Origin: Clostridia bacterium
GTDB lineage: Bacteria; Bacillota; Clostridia; Oscillospirales; Acutalibacteraceae
DNA length: 11,305 nt
Direction: 5' to 3'
Assembly (NCBI GenBank): GCA_017615405.1
Contig: JAGAAE010000009.1
Span: 1-11,305 of the forward strand
Shown here: positions 1 to 5,483 of the stretch, piece after piece
Layout of the letters: the number at the start of each line of letters is the position of its first letter
Position numbering within the stretch: position 1 is the first letter of the stretch
Made by a program: the position numbers and the translations under genes
Notes under the pieces: generated by a model
Told to the model about the DNA's origin: nothing
The model's database searches: none
Seen by the model: the letters and a program-made list of their open reading frames with translations, nothing else

Positions 1-70
1 GATGTCTTCGGACGGGTTCGGGAAATTAGGTAGAACTTTTGGTAGAACTCGGGCAATTTTGACAAAACGG
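1..70. other. Left edge, unassigned sequence
   Basis: I recognise no gene here. A plus-strand frame is open from the window edge (ATG at position 2) to a TGA at 137-139. It would end inside the tRNA gene and could be the tail of a gene lying to the left or chance. The 8-bp direct repeat GGTAGAAC occurs at 29-36 and 41-48. The stretch lies beyond the 3' end of the tRNA, which is where tRNA-targeting integrative elements sit, but nothing visible proves that one is present. Confidence 0.2.
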
Positions 71-114
71 ACAAAAAAGAAAAACCGCAAAACCATTGGT
101 GTTAAGCGGTTTCT
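71..114 (-). terminator. Rho-independent terminator after tRNA-Pro
   Basis: Read on the minus strand, AAACCGC pairs with GCGGTTT around a loop containing the small palindrome ACCATTGGT, followed by a T-rich run (TTTTTCTTTTTT, complement of 71-83). It starts just past the encoded CCA of the tRNA, so it most likely ends the tRNA transcript. Confidence 0.7.
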
Positions 115-117
115 CAA

Positions 118-193
118 TGGTCCGAGTGACAAGACTTGAACTTGCGGCCTCTTGACCCCCAGTCAAGCGCGCTACCAGCTGCGCCACACCCGG
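118..193 (-). tRNA. tRNA-Pro (anticodon GGG)
   Basis: On the minus strand the sequence folds as a complete tRNA. The seven-pair acceptor stem is CCGGGTG with CACTCGG (one G-U). The D arm is GCGC/GCGC with loop AGCTGGTA. The anticodon stem CTTGA/TCAAG encloses loop CTGGGGG, giving anticodon GGG. The T arm is GCAAG/CTTGT with loop TTCAAGT. C1-G72 and discriminator A73 are usual for bacterial tRNA-Pro, and the CCA end is encoded (118-120). It decodes CCC/CCU proline codons. It lies downstream of ptsH on the same strand with only a hairpin between them, so it may be made partly by read-through. I see no clear promoter of its own. Confidence 0.95.
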
Positions 194-199
194 AAATAT

Positions 200-226
200 A
201 AAGTTATACCTTCGCGGTATAACTTT
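200..226. terminator. Perfect 11-bp hairpin between ptsH and tRNA-Pro
   Basis: AAAGTTATACC (200-210) pairs perfectly with GGTATAACTTT (216-226) around the loop TTCGC. It follows the ptsH stop codon by about 10 bases on the minus strand and is probably the ptsH terminator. The T run is actually stronger on the plus side (224-229), so the structure looks bidirectional or only partly terminating toward the tRNA. Confidence 0.6.
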
Positions 227-235
227 TTTGTTGTT

Positions 236-499
236 TTAATCTTCAAAGCCGGAATTGACGAGATTAACAAGACCCTCAAGAGCCTCTTTTTCGTCGCTTC
301 CGTCAACGATGATCTTGATCGTGGTTCCTCCGACGATACCGAGAGAAAGAACGCCTAAAAGACTTTTCGCATTGACCTTGCGTTCATCCTTTTCGACCCA
401 GATGGACGACTTGAATTCGTTTGCCTTCTGGATAAAAAAGGTAGCAGGACGAGCGTGTAAACCAACCTGATTCTGGATCGTAACATCTTTAACGCACAT
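236..499 (-). CDS. ptsH: Phosphocarrier protein HPr
   Basis: HPr is the small cytoplasmic protein that passes phosphate from enzyme I to the sugar-specific EIIA domains of the phosphotransferase system. The 87-residue product has the full family length. GLHARPA at residues 13-19 puts the phosphorylated histidine at position 15, and NAKSLLGVLSLG puts the regulatory serine at position 46. In Firmicutes, HPr kinase/phosphorylase acts on Ser46 to make the CcpA co-repressor. His15 separates it from Crh, which lacks that residue. The ATG has a clear ribosome binding site (AAGGAGAG, complement of 506-513). The gene stands alone with its own promoter and no ptsI next to it, so HPr is expressed separately from enzyme I here. 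Recognition is secure from the two phosphorylation motifs; the regulatory role of Ser46 is inferred from the family. Confidence 0.96.
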   Translation of the reverse strand: MCVKDVTIQNQVGLHARPATFFIQKANEFKSSIWVEKDERKVNAKSLLGVLSLGIVGGTTIKIIVDGSDEKEALEGLVNLVNSGFED

Positions 500-543
500 A
501 AAAAACTCTCCTTAAAATACACCGTGAAGATTTTACATTTATC

Positions 544-571
544 ATTATACCACAATAAATGAAATCGTCAA
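544..571 (-). promoter_or_regulatory. Promoter of ptsH
   Basis: On the minus strand a -35 box TTGACG (complement of 566-571) and a perfect -10 TATAAT (complement of 544-549) are separated by 16 bases, about 45 bp upstream of the ptsH start. The 572-654 stretch between here and trmD is AT-rich and contains nothing else I can name. I see no convincing terminator for trmD in it. Confidence 0.8.
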
Positions 572-654
572 TATTTTGTGAAAAAGTTCTAATTTTTTTC
601 CAACTATCGGGGGTTTAGAGGGGTCGTATTTGGTTAAAATTACAAATATGCGAT

Positions 655-1380
655 TTACTTTTTCTCGTCCAAAAGTTTCAGATCATTCTTATCGAGAACG
701 ATTTTTTCAAACATTTCGGGTCGCCGTTCTTTGGTTATGAGAAGCGACTGTTTCCGTTTCCATTTTGCTATCTCGGCGTGGTTGCCCGAAAGAAGGGTCT
801 CGGGCACGTTTTTTTCGTGCCAGACGGCGGGTCTCGTGTATTGCGGGTGTTCAAGAAGACCTGCAAAATGGCTTTCTTCTTCAAAGCAAAGGTCGTCGGA
901 AAGCACGCCCGGAAGCATCCGGCAAACGGCGTCCGCCAAGGTAAGCGCGGGCAGTTCGCCGCCGGTCAGAACGTAGTCACCGACCGAGATCTCCTCATCG
1001 ACGATCTCCTCGATAACGCGCTCGTCGACCCCTTCATAATGCCCGCAAAGAAGGACGATGCGATCAAGCTTTGAAAGCTCGATCACCCTGCTTTGGGTAA
1101 GAGTCTTACCCTTTGGCGACATATATATCAGGTGAGGCTTCGGCTCATCCTCGTCATAAAGGCTTTTATAGCAGTTATAGATCGGGTCCGCCGCCATTAT
1201 CATCCCCATACCGCCGCCATACGGCATATCGTCGACCTTATTGTGCTTATTGCCGGCAAAATCGCGGATATTGGTGCATTTTATCTCGACCTTGCCCGCT
1301 TTTCTCGCCCGCCCGATAATGCTTTCGGACATGACCGTTTCGCACATTTCGGGGAAAAGGGTCATAATATCAATCCTCAT
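655..1380 (-). CDS. trmD: tRNA (guanine37-N1)-methyltransferase TrmD
   Basis: TrmD uses S-adenosylmethionine to methylate N1 of G37 next to the anticodon of tRNAs reading CNN codons, including the tRNA-Pro in this window, and so prevents +1 frameshifting. The 241-residue product shows the SPOUT (trefoil-knot) motifs in order: DMPYGGGMGM at 51-60, YMSPKGKTLTQ at 86-96, LCGHYEGVDERV at 111-122, ISVGDYVLTGGELPA at 131-145, EHPQYTRP at 177-184 and LLSGNHAEI at 196-204. By hand alignment the catalytic Asp169 of the E. coli enzyme corresponds to Glu169 here, a conservative change worth confirming. The start overlaps the end of rimM by 11 bases, and its ribosome binding site GGAGGG (complement of 1389-1394) lies inside rimM, indicating translational coupling. 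The usual next gene, rplS, does not follow. Confidence 0.96.
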   Translation of the reverse strand: MRIDIMTLFPEMCETVMSESIIGRARKAGKVEIKCTNIRDFAGNKHNKVDDMPYGGGMGMIMAADPIYNCYKSLYDEDEPKPHLIYMSPKGKTLTQSRVIELSKLDRIVLLCGHYEGVDERVIEEIVDEEISVGDYVLTGGELPALTLADAVCRMLPGVLSDDLCFEEESHFAGLLEHPQYTRPAVWHEKNVPETLLSGNHAEIAKWKRKQSLLITKERRPEMFEKIVLDKNDLKLLDEKK

Positions 1381-1882
1381 CGAAAATACCCTCCATGGGA
1401 TCGATAACGACCTTTCCGTTTTCGATATCGACCGAGATCACGACGCTCTCAATGGCGGGAACGAGGTACTCTTTTCCGTCCTTTTTTATATGCCAGACGT
1501 CGTTTGCTCCGGTCTTTGAAACGTCGCTCAAAACGCCCAAAAGTTCACCGGTTTTTTTATCATATACCTTTGAAGAAATAAGTTCCTCGATAAAGTACCT
1601 TCCCTCGGGAACATCGGCGTCGCTCCGCTTTACAAGAAGGACCTTGTTGCGGAGTTTTTCGGCGTCCTCGATCGAGTTTACGCCGACGATCTCAACTATC
1701 GCGATATTCCCGTGCGGCTTTACCGATCGGATCTCAAGAGGGGTCATATCGGGCAAAAATACGGTCTTGATGCCGGACAGAAAATCCGCGTCATCCGACC
1801 ACGGCTGAAAGCGCACCGCGCCCCTTATACCGTGGGTCCCGACGATTTTACCCGATTCGAGAAATTCCTTTTTCAAGCCCAT
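1370..1882 (-). CDS. rimM: 16S rRNA processing protein RimM
   Basis: RimM assists maturation of the 30S subunit (16S rRNA 3' major domain) and binds ribosomal protein S19. The product of about 170 residues is of normal length. GKIVGTHGIRGAVR near the N-terminus is the RimM domain signature. A PRC-barrel domain follows with PEGRYFIEELI in mid-protein, the Asn-Asp-Val-Trp motif (NDVWHI) and LVPAIESVV near the end. The start is uncertain: GTG (1883-1885) and ATG (1880-1882) lie almost on top of the only Shine-Dalgarno-like sequence (AGGGG), whereas a TTG at 1874-1876 lies eight bases from it and would give a protein starting MKKEFLESGK, like many RimM proteins. It overlaps trmD and follows a terminator-like hairpin, so its expression may be partly separated from khpA. 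Confidence 0.92.
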   Translation of the reverse strand: MGLKKEFLESGKIVGTHGIRGAVRFQPWSDDADFLSGIKTVFLPDMTPLEIRSVKPHGNIAIVEIVGVNSIEDAEKLRNKVLLVKRSDADVPEGRYFIEELISSKVYDKKTGELLGVLSDVSKTGANDVWHIKKDGKEYLVPAIESVVISVDIENGKVVIDPMEGIFDED

Positions 1883-1902
1883 CACCCCTAAAAAATGCTC
1901 AG

Positions 1903-1939
1903 AAAAACCAATACCCCCGTGTAAGGGGGCAGCAATTGG
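1903..1939 (-). terminator. Terminator or attenuator hairpin between khpA and rimM
   Basis: On the minus strand CCAAT (complement of 1935-1939) and CCCCC (complement of 1925-1929) pair with GGGGG (complement of 1914-1918) and ATTGG (complement of 1908-1912), giving a two-part stem followed at once by TTTTTC. This is the form of an intrinsic terminator placed inside the operon, about 20 bases upstream of rimM. Partial read-through would lower rimM-trmD relative to ffh-rpsP-khpA. Confidence 0.65.
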
Positions 1940-1966
1940 TTTATTCGGTTAAAGATCAAACGATTA

Positions 1967-2200
1967 TCAGTCGATCTCGCCCATTATCTTCTGCTCTTTG
2001 CGAACAGCGGCGGCACGCATAACGGTGCGGATAGCCTTTGCGATGCGGCCTTCCTTACCGATAACGCGACCCATATCGCCTTCCGCTACGTTAAGATGAT
2101 AAACGATGATACCTTCCTCGTTCGGCTCATCAACGGTAACGTTAACGGCATCGGGATCCTCAACTAAACCTTGTGCAATAGTAACTAATAATTCTTTCAT
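1967..2200 (-). CDS. khpA: KH-domain RNA-binding protein KhpA (YlqC)
   Basis: This 77-residue protein is a single KH domain. The RNA-contacting GxxG loop is GKEG within MGRVIGKEGRIAKAIRT (about residues 43-59). KhpA is a small RNA-binding protein of Gram-positive bacteria, known in streptococci to pair with KhpB (EloR/Jag) and to affect cell elongation and division. Its exact RNA targets are not evident from sequence. It lies 31 bases downstream of rpsP, with AAGGAGA (complement of 2212-2218) before the ATG, so it is in the ribosomal operon. The length matches the family and I see nothing irregular. Confidence 0.93.
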   Translation of the reverse strand: MKELLVTIAQGLVEDPDAVNVTVDEPNEEGIIVYHLNVAEGDMGRVIGKEGRIAKAIRTVMRAAAVRKEQKIMGEID

Positions 2201-2231
2201 GATAAATTTCTCCTTACAGATTTTTAAGTGA

Positions 2232-2477
2232 TTATTCGATTATTCCGTTCTTTTTAAGCAAAGCCTTAACGGTATCGGTCGGCTGAGCGCCGTTCTTTAT
2301 CCACTGCTTTGCCTTGTCGCCGTCGATATTAACGGCAGCGGGGTCCTTGGTCGGGTCGTAGGTTCCGATCTCTTCGATAAAGCGACCGTTACGGGGATAT
2401 CTCGAATCGGCAACGACAACGCGATAGAAAGGAGCCTTTTTTGCGCCTAAGCGGCGAAGTCTGATCTTTACTGCCAT
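2232..2477 (-). CDS. rpsP: 30S ribosomal protein S16
   Basis: S16 binds 16S rRNA early in assembly of the 30S body. The 81-residue product has the expected length and the family start [19 protein letters not shown], followed by [19 protein letters not shown] and a C-terminal segment with [12 protein letters not shown] strong ribosome binding site (GGAGGTG) lies seven bases before the ATG. The 48-bp gap to ffh has no obvious terminator, so it is probably transcribed with ffh. Confidence 0.97.
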   Translation of the reverse strand: MAVKIRLRRLGAKKAPFYRVVVADSRYPRNGRFIEEIGTYDPTKDPAAVNIDGDKAKQWIKNGAQPTDTVKALLKKNGIIE

Positions 2478-2525
2478 TTTTCACACCTCCAAAATAAAAA
2501 TTATATTTAAAAGGAAATGATATCC

Positions 2526-3884
2526 TTATAAACCGAAATCACGGGGGTTGAGTCCGCCCATACCGCCCATACCGCGCATCATTTTGCGCTTTCCGTTCTT
2601 TCCGCCGAACTGCTTGAACATCTTTTTCATCTGCTCATACTGCTTCAAAAGGCGGTTGACCTCTTCGACCGTAAGCCCGCAGCCCGCGGCGATACGGCGT
2701 TTTCTTGACGCGTTGATGATATCGGGCTTTGCGCGTTCCTTTTTGGTCATCGACTTGATAATAGCCTCTACCCTTGCCATCTGCCTGTCGTCAACGTCAA
2801 CGTCTTTAAGCTGTTTTCCGACGCCCGGGATCATCGAAATAAGGTTTTTGATGCTCCCCATCTTTTTTATCTGCTCAAACTGGGAAAGAAGGTCATTCAT
2901 ATCGAACTTGTTTTCTTCAAGGCGTCTCGCCGCTTCTTCGGCTTTTTTCTCGTCAAGCTCGTTTTCGACCTTTTCGATAAGCGAGAGCATATCGCCCATA
3001 CCGAGGATACGGGTCGCCATACGGTCGGGGTGGAATTCCTCGAGCGCGTCCAGCTTTTCGCCGACGCCGGCAAACATAATCGGCTTGCCGGTCACCGCCT
3101 TGACCGAAAGCGCGGCGCCGCCTCGCGTGTCACCGTCGAGCTTTGTGAGAATAATACCGTCGATCTCTAAAATATCATTGAACGCCTTGGCGATATTGAC
3201 GGCGTCCTGACCGACCATCGAATCGACGACGAGAAGAATATTATCTATCTCGACCGCCTTGGTTATGCGGATAAGTTCGTCCATAAGCTCGGAATCGATG
3301 TGAAGACGTCCCGCGGTGTCGAGGATAACGAAATCGTGACCGTAGTCGCGCGCGTAGGATATCGCTTCGACGATGGTTTTTTCGGGCTTTTGAGTCCCCT
3401 TTTCAAAGACCGGAACGCCGACCTGACCGCCTACGACCTTCAACTGATCGATAGCGGCGGGGCGGTAGATATCCCCCGCGACGAGCATAGGTCTGTGACC
3501 CTTTGTTTTAAGGAATTTCGCAAGTTTCGCGCAGTGGGTCGTTTTACCGGAGCCCTGCAGACCGCACATCATAATAACGGTCGGTATCCTTGACGCGGTT
3601 TTAAGACGCGCCTGCTCGCTGCCCATGAGCGCGGTGAGTTCCTCGCGGACGATCTTGACGACCATCTGGGCGGCGGTAAGGCTTTCCATTATGTTTTCGC
3701 CGATACATTTTTCGGTGACGGCGTTTGTAAAGTCCTTTGCGACCTTGTAGTTTACGTCTGCCTCCAAAAGCGCAAGGCGGACCTCACGCATGGCCTCTTT
3801 AACGTCGGATTCGCCGAGTCTTCCGCGGTTGCGGAGTTTCCGGAAAATACCGGTCAGTTTATCGGTAAGATTGTCAAATGCCAC
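2526..3884 (-). CDS. ffh: Signal recognition particle protein Ffh (SRP54)
   Basis: Ffh is the GTPase of the bacterial signal recognition particle. With SRP RNA it binds emerging signal sequences and delivers ribosomes to FtsY at the membrane. The 452 residues show an N domain (about 1-88), then the G domain: G1 GLQGSGKTT at 108-116, GDIYRPAA at 137-144, DTAGR at 189-193, TKLDGDTRGGA at 247-257 and GVGE at 273-276. A methionine-rich M domain follows, with the RNA-binding SRKRRIAAGCG at 393-403 and the tail RGMGGMGGLNPRDFGL. The start is GTG (3882-3884), supported by GGAGG seven bases upstream. It follows ylxM by 30 bases. The large secreted protein at the right end of the window is the sort of cargo that depends on the general secretion route. 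Length and all motifs are intact. Confidence 0.97.
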   Translation of the reverse strand: MAFDNLTDKLTGIFRKLRNRGRLGESDVKEAMREVRLALLEADVNYKVAKDFTNAVTEKCIGENIMESLTAAQMVVKIVREELTALMGSEQARLKTASRIPTVIMMCGLQGSGKTTHCAKLAKFLKTKGHRPMLVAGDIYRPAAIDQLKVVGGQVGVPVFEKGTQKPEKTIVEAISYARDYGHDFVILDTAGRLHIDSELMDELIRITKAVEIDNILLVVDSMVGQDAVNIAKAFNDILEIDGIILTKLDGDTRGGAALSVKAVTGKPIMFAGVGEKLDALEEFHPDRMATRILGMGDMLSLIEKVENELDEKKAEEAARRLEENKFDMNDLLSQFEQIKKMGSIKNLISMIPGVGKQLKDVDVDDRQMARVEAIIKSMTKKERAKPDIINASRKRRIAAGCGLTVEEVNRLLKQYEQMKKMFKQFGGKNGKRKMMRGMGGMGGLNPRDFGL

Positions 3885-3914
3885 AAGTCCACCTCCCTGG
3901 ATCTTCGGTTTTCA

Positions 3915-4226
3915 TCATATATTATCCACTATTCGGAGCATTTTATCGAGGGCGTCTTTGTCGCCCTCTTTGACCTTTGCGCTGAGGTTTTTAAGGTCAA
4001 GGATGGTCGCATAGTAGCCGTATTTCTTTTCGAGCGAGTCGAGCTTCGCCGAGGCGCGTTTGATCGAATCGAGGACCGCCTGACGGGTTATACCCTCGTT
4101 TTCGGCGATCTCGGCAAGCGAAAGATCCTCGTCGTAATAAGCCGAAACGATACGGCGTTGTTTGGCGCTTAAAAATTCGCCGTAAACCTCGTTAAGCGAA
4201 CCTAATAAAAGGTTTTTTTCAGCCAT
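3915..4226 (-). CDS. ylxM: YlxM, UPF0122 helix-turn-helix protein
   Basis: This 103-residue protein is YlxM, the small protein usually encoded just before ffh in Firmicutes and thought to act with or regulate SRP. Its central part resembles sigma-70 region 4: LSAKQRRIVSAYYDEDLSLA (about 19-38) followed by EIAENEGITRQAVLDSIKRA (about 39-58), a classic recognition helix-turn-helix. The open frame extends further upstream, but I chose the ATG at 4224-4226. It has an AGAAGG Shine-Dalgarno eight bases before it, the protein then begins MAEKN as family members do, and the extra upstream codons would overlap the promoter. It is the first gene of the operon. ftsY, a frequent neighbour, is not present; rex lies upstream instead. 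Whether it binds DNA or RNA cannot be told from sequence. Confidence 0.92.
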   Translation of the reverse strand: MAEKNLLLGSLNEVYGEFLSAKQRRIVSAYYDEDLSLAEIAENEGITRQAVLDSIKRASAKLDSLEKKYGYYATILDLKNLSAKVKEGDKDALDKMLRIVDNI

Positions 4227-4240
4227 AAGATCAACCTTCT

Positions 4241-4313
4241 GTAAAGTTTTTTTCTTTACACCTACGGTAGTATAGCACAAAAAGACGCCGCTGTCAAGGT
4301 TTTTTCTTGACAG
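4241..4313 (-). promoter_or_regulatory. Promoter of the ylxM-ffh-rpsP-khpA-rimM-trmD operon, with inverted repeats
   Basis: On the minus strand a perfect -35 TTGACA (complement of 4292-4297) and -10 TATACT (complement of 4269-4274) are 17 bases apart. The -35 box lies inside an inverted repeat with 8-bp arms, CTGTCAAG (4291-4298) and CTTGACAG (4306-4313), which could be an operator. In the leader, GTAAAG (4241-4246) and CTTTAC (4254-4259) form a second short hairpin just upstream of the ylxM ribosome binding site. The promoter is strong by consensus; any regulator is unknown. Confidence 0.85.
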
Positions 4314-4317
4314 CAAT

Positions 4318-4382
4318 TCAGACGTCAGATGTCAGATTTCAGATGTCAGACAATAGACGTTGGACAATGTATCGATATTGCC
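4318..4382 (+). repeat. Heptad tandem repeat tract 1 with core
   Basis: Seven degenerate 7-bp units (TCAGACG, TCAGATG, TCAGATT, TCAGATG, TCAGACA, ATAGACG, TTGGACA) run without interruption from 4318 to 4366. The 16-base core that follows ends at 4382 with TGTATCGATATTGCC. The same unit and core recur elsewhere in the window. There is no open reading frame of interest in this stretch. Confidence 0.85.
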
Positions 4383-4392
4383 TTAACGTGTT

Positions 4393-4506
4393 GCCTGCCC
4401 TGTGAAAGGGAAGGTGGCACGGCGAACGCCGTGACGGAAGGGTTGTTTTTAACAATCCACCCGACAAAACCTTCGGTTTTGCCACCCTCCTTTGCACAAG
4501 GAGGGC
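4393..4506. mobile_element. 114-bp multi-hairpin element, MITE-like
   Basis: The ends form an imperfect inverted repeat of about 26 bp: GCCTGCCCTGTGAAAGGG at the left against CCTTTGCACAAGGAGGGC at the right, extending inward to GGTGGCA and GCCACC. Inside are three smaller hairpins: CACGGC/GCCGTG (4419-4434), GGTTGTT/AACAATC (4441-4458) and AAAACC/GGTTTT (4467-4480). The right arm is itself a strong hairpin followed by CTTTTT, so it can act as a plus-strand terminator. From memory, near-relatives of this sequence are scattered in clostridial genomes. It carries no gene and would need a transposase supplied from elsewhere. No convincing target-site duplication is visible. Confidence 0.65.
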
Positions 4507-4538
4507 TTTTTATTCGATAAATCAATAATGTATTCGTG

Positions 4539-4562
4539 CGTAGGGTCGATTCACGAATCGAC
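4539..4562 (+). repeat. REP-like hairpin R1 (single)
   Basis: CGTAGGG leads into the palindrome GTCGATTC-AC-GAATCGAC (4545-4562), 8-bp perfect arms with a two-base loop. The 24-base unit is identical at 6031-6054 and 7867-7890. A GTAG tetranucleotide immediately 5' of a hairpin is the hallmark of REP sequences mobilised by RAYT (TnpA-REP, Y1) transposases. None is encoded in this window. Confidence 0.75.
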
Positions 4563-4574
4563 AGCAAAAATTCT

Positions 4575-4655
4575 GTATCAATATTGCCTCATCGTCTGAT
4601 ATCTGCCATCTGCCATCTGTCATCTGATATCCGACGTCTGCAATCTGATATCTGA
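4575..4655 (-). repeat. Heptad tandem repeat tract 2, inverted
   Basis: The core GTATCAATATTGCC (4575-4588) is followed by nine 7-bp units in the opposite orientation (CGTCTGA, TATCTGC, CATCTGC, CATCTGT, CATCTGA, TATCCGA, CGTCTGC, AATCTGA, TATCTGA; 4593-4655). Together with tract 1 this makes a large imperfect palindrome whose middle is occupied by the 114-bp element and R1. The tract abuts the rex terminator. Confidence 0.85.
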
Positions 4656-4684
4656 AAAGAATCCGCACCGGATAACCGGTGCGG
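4653..4684 (-). terminator. Rho-independent terminator of rex
   Basis: On the minus strand CCGCACCGG pairs perfectly with CCGGTGCGG (4663-4671 with 4676-4684, loop ATAA on the plus strand), followed by ATTCTTTTC. It begins six bases past the rex stop codon. Confidence 0.85.
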
Positions 4685-4690
4685 AACGGT

Positions 4691-5326
4691 TTATTTATTC
4701 TTGTTTGCAAGCTTATACGAAAGTGTCATAAGACTGTCGGTAAAATGAACGTTTTCTACCGAAACGTCAGGGAAATTGAGGGCGATATCGTAATGGCTGA
4801 AATTCCAAAAGCCCTTGACTCCCAATTTAATAAGCTGCTCGGTTATTGATGCCGCCGCAGATTTCGGGATGCACAAAACCGCGACCTCGGGCTTGTTTTC
4901 ACGGCAAAACTCGTCGAGCACCGAAATGCTTCTTATCGGCGTGTCCTTCACCGTCTGCCCGATAAGCGACTCCTTATGGTCGAAAAGCCCGATAACGCTA
5001 TATCCGAGGGAAGCAAAATTGACGTGCTGCGCGACGGCGCGACCCAAGTTCCCGACGCCGATCAAAACGGCGTTTTTCGGTCGCTCAAGCCCTAATATCT
5101 TCCCTATTTCACTCTGCAATATTTCAACGTTATATCCGTAACCCTGTTGTCCGAATTCACCGAAACAGTTAAAATCCTGCCGTATCTGGCTCGCGGTAAG
5201 TCCCATTCTTTTGCTGAGTTCACCCGACGATATCTTTGCGATACCCTTGGATTTAAGCTCACCCAAAAAGCGGTAATACCGTGGTAATCTTCTAATAACA
5301 GAGTTGGAAATTTCTCCTATTCTCAT
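4691..5326 (-). CDS. rex: Redox-sensing transcriptional repressor Rex
   Basis: Rex is a dimeric cytoplasmic repressor that senses the NADH/NAD+ ratio. NADH binding releases it from DNA and turns on fermentation and NADH-reoxidation genes in anaerobic Firmicutes. The 211-residue product has full family length. An N-terminal winged helix (about 1-80) includes the DNA-reading segment LTASQIRQDFNCFGEFGQQG (43-62). The Rossmann NAD(H) domain has GVGNLGRA at 90-97 and Asp116 in GLFDHKES at the end of the second strand. A C-terminal swapped helix includes VHFTDSLMTLSYKLAN. The ATG follows a GGTGGAG ribosome binding site. It stands alone with its own terminator and is divergent from rubrerythrin. The family assignment is secure. 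Control of rubrerythrin or of rex itself is only inferred from a half-site in the intergenic region. Confidence 0.96.
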   Translation of the reverse strand: MRIGEISNSVIRRLPRYYRFLGELKSKGIAKISSGELSKRMGLTASQIRQDFNCFGEFGQQGYGYNVEILQSEIGKILGLERPKNAVLIGVGNLGRAVAQHVNFASLGYSVIGLFDHKESLIGQTVKDTPIRSISVLDEFCRENKPEVAVLCIPKSAAASITEQLIKLGVKGFWNFSHYDIALNFPDVSVENVHFTDSLMTLSYKLANKNK

Positions 5327-5335
5327 ATCTCCACC

Positions 5336-5403
5336 TCAAATAATTTTGACTTATTCACTTTTTTAACAATCATTATATTAGTACCTTTGCCCCTGAAAGT
5401 CAA
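5336..5403 (-). promoter_or_regulatory. rex promoter and possible Rex half-site
   Basis: On the minus strand TTGACT (complement of 5398-5403) lies 17 bases from TAATAT (complement of 5375-5380). The better -10 TATAAT (complement of 5372-5377) would give a 20-base spacer, so the exact -10 is uncertain. Between promoter and start, TTAACAA (5363-5369) matches one half of the clostridial Rex operator TTGTTAA-N4-TTAACAA. The other half (5352-5358, TATTCAC) is poor. TCAAA-TAAT-TTTGA (5336-5349) is a further small palindrome next to the ribosome binding site. Confidence 0.55.
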
Positions 5404-5422
5404 GAATTATTTTGCCTATTTC

Positions 5423-5450
5423 TTGACAAACGGCGAAAAAATGGTAAAAT
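5423..5450 (+). promoter_or_regulatory. Promoter of rubrerythrin
   Basis: TTGACA (5423-5428) and TAAAAT (5445-5450) with a 16-base spacer, 33 bases before the rubrerythrin ATG. The ribosome binding site GGAGGA is at 5469-5474. The promoter shares its region with the divergent rex promoter. Confidence 0.8.
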
Positions 5451-5483
5451 GATAATAACAAATTTAACGGAGGAAGAATTCTT

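Noticed and set aside
236-499. Crh rather than HPr
   Set aside because: The active-site histidine at position 15 is present; Crh lacks it.
731-1407. Long plus-strand frames opposite trmD and rimM
   Set aside because: They are antisense shadows of well-recognised genes, have no ribosome binding sites and show no recognisable protein.
2548-3210. 220-codon plus-strand frame opposite ffh
   Set aside because: Serine- and isoleucine-rich translation with no family features, wholly inside intact ffh on the other strand.
4329-4567. Small frames on both strands in the repeat cluster
   Set aside because: They cover the heptad tract, the MITE-like element and R1. The translations are repeats read as protein, with no ribosome binding site.
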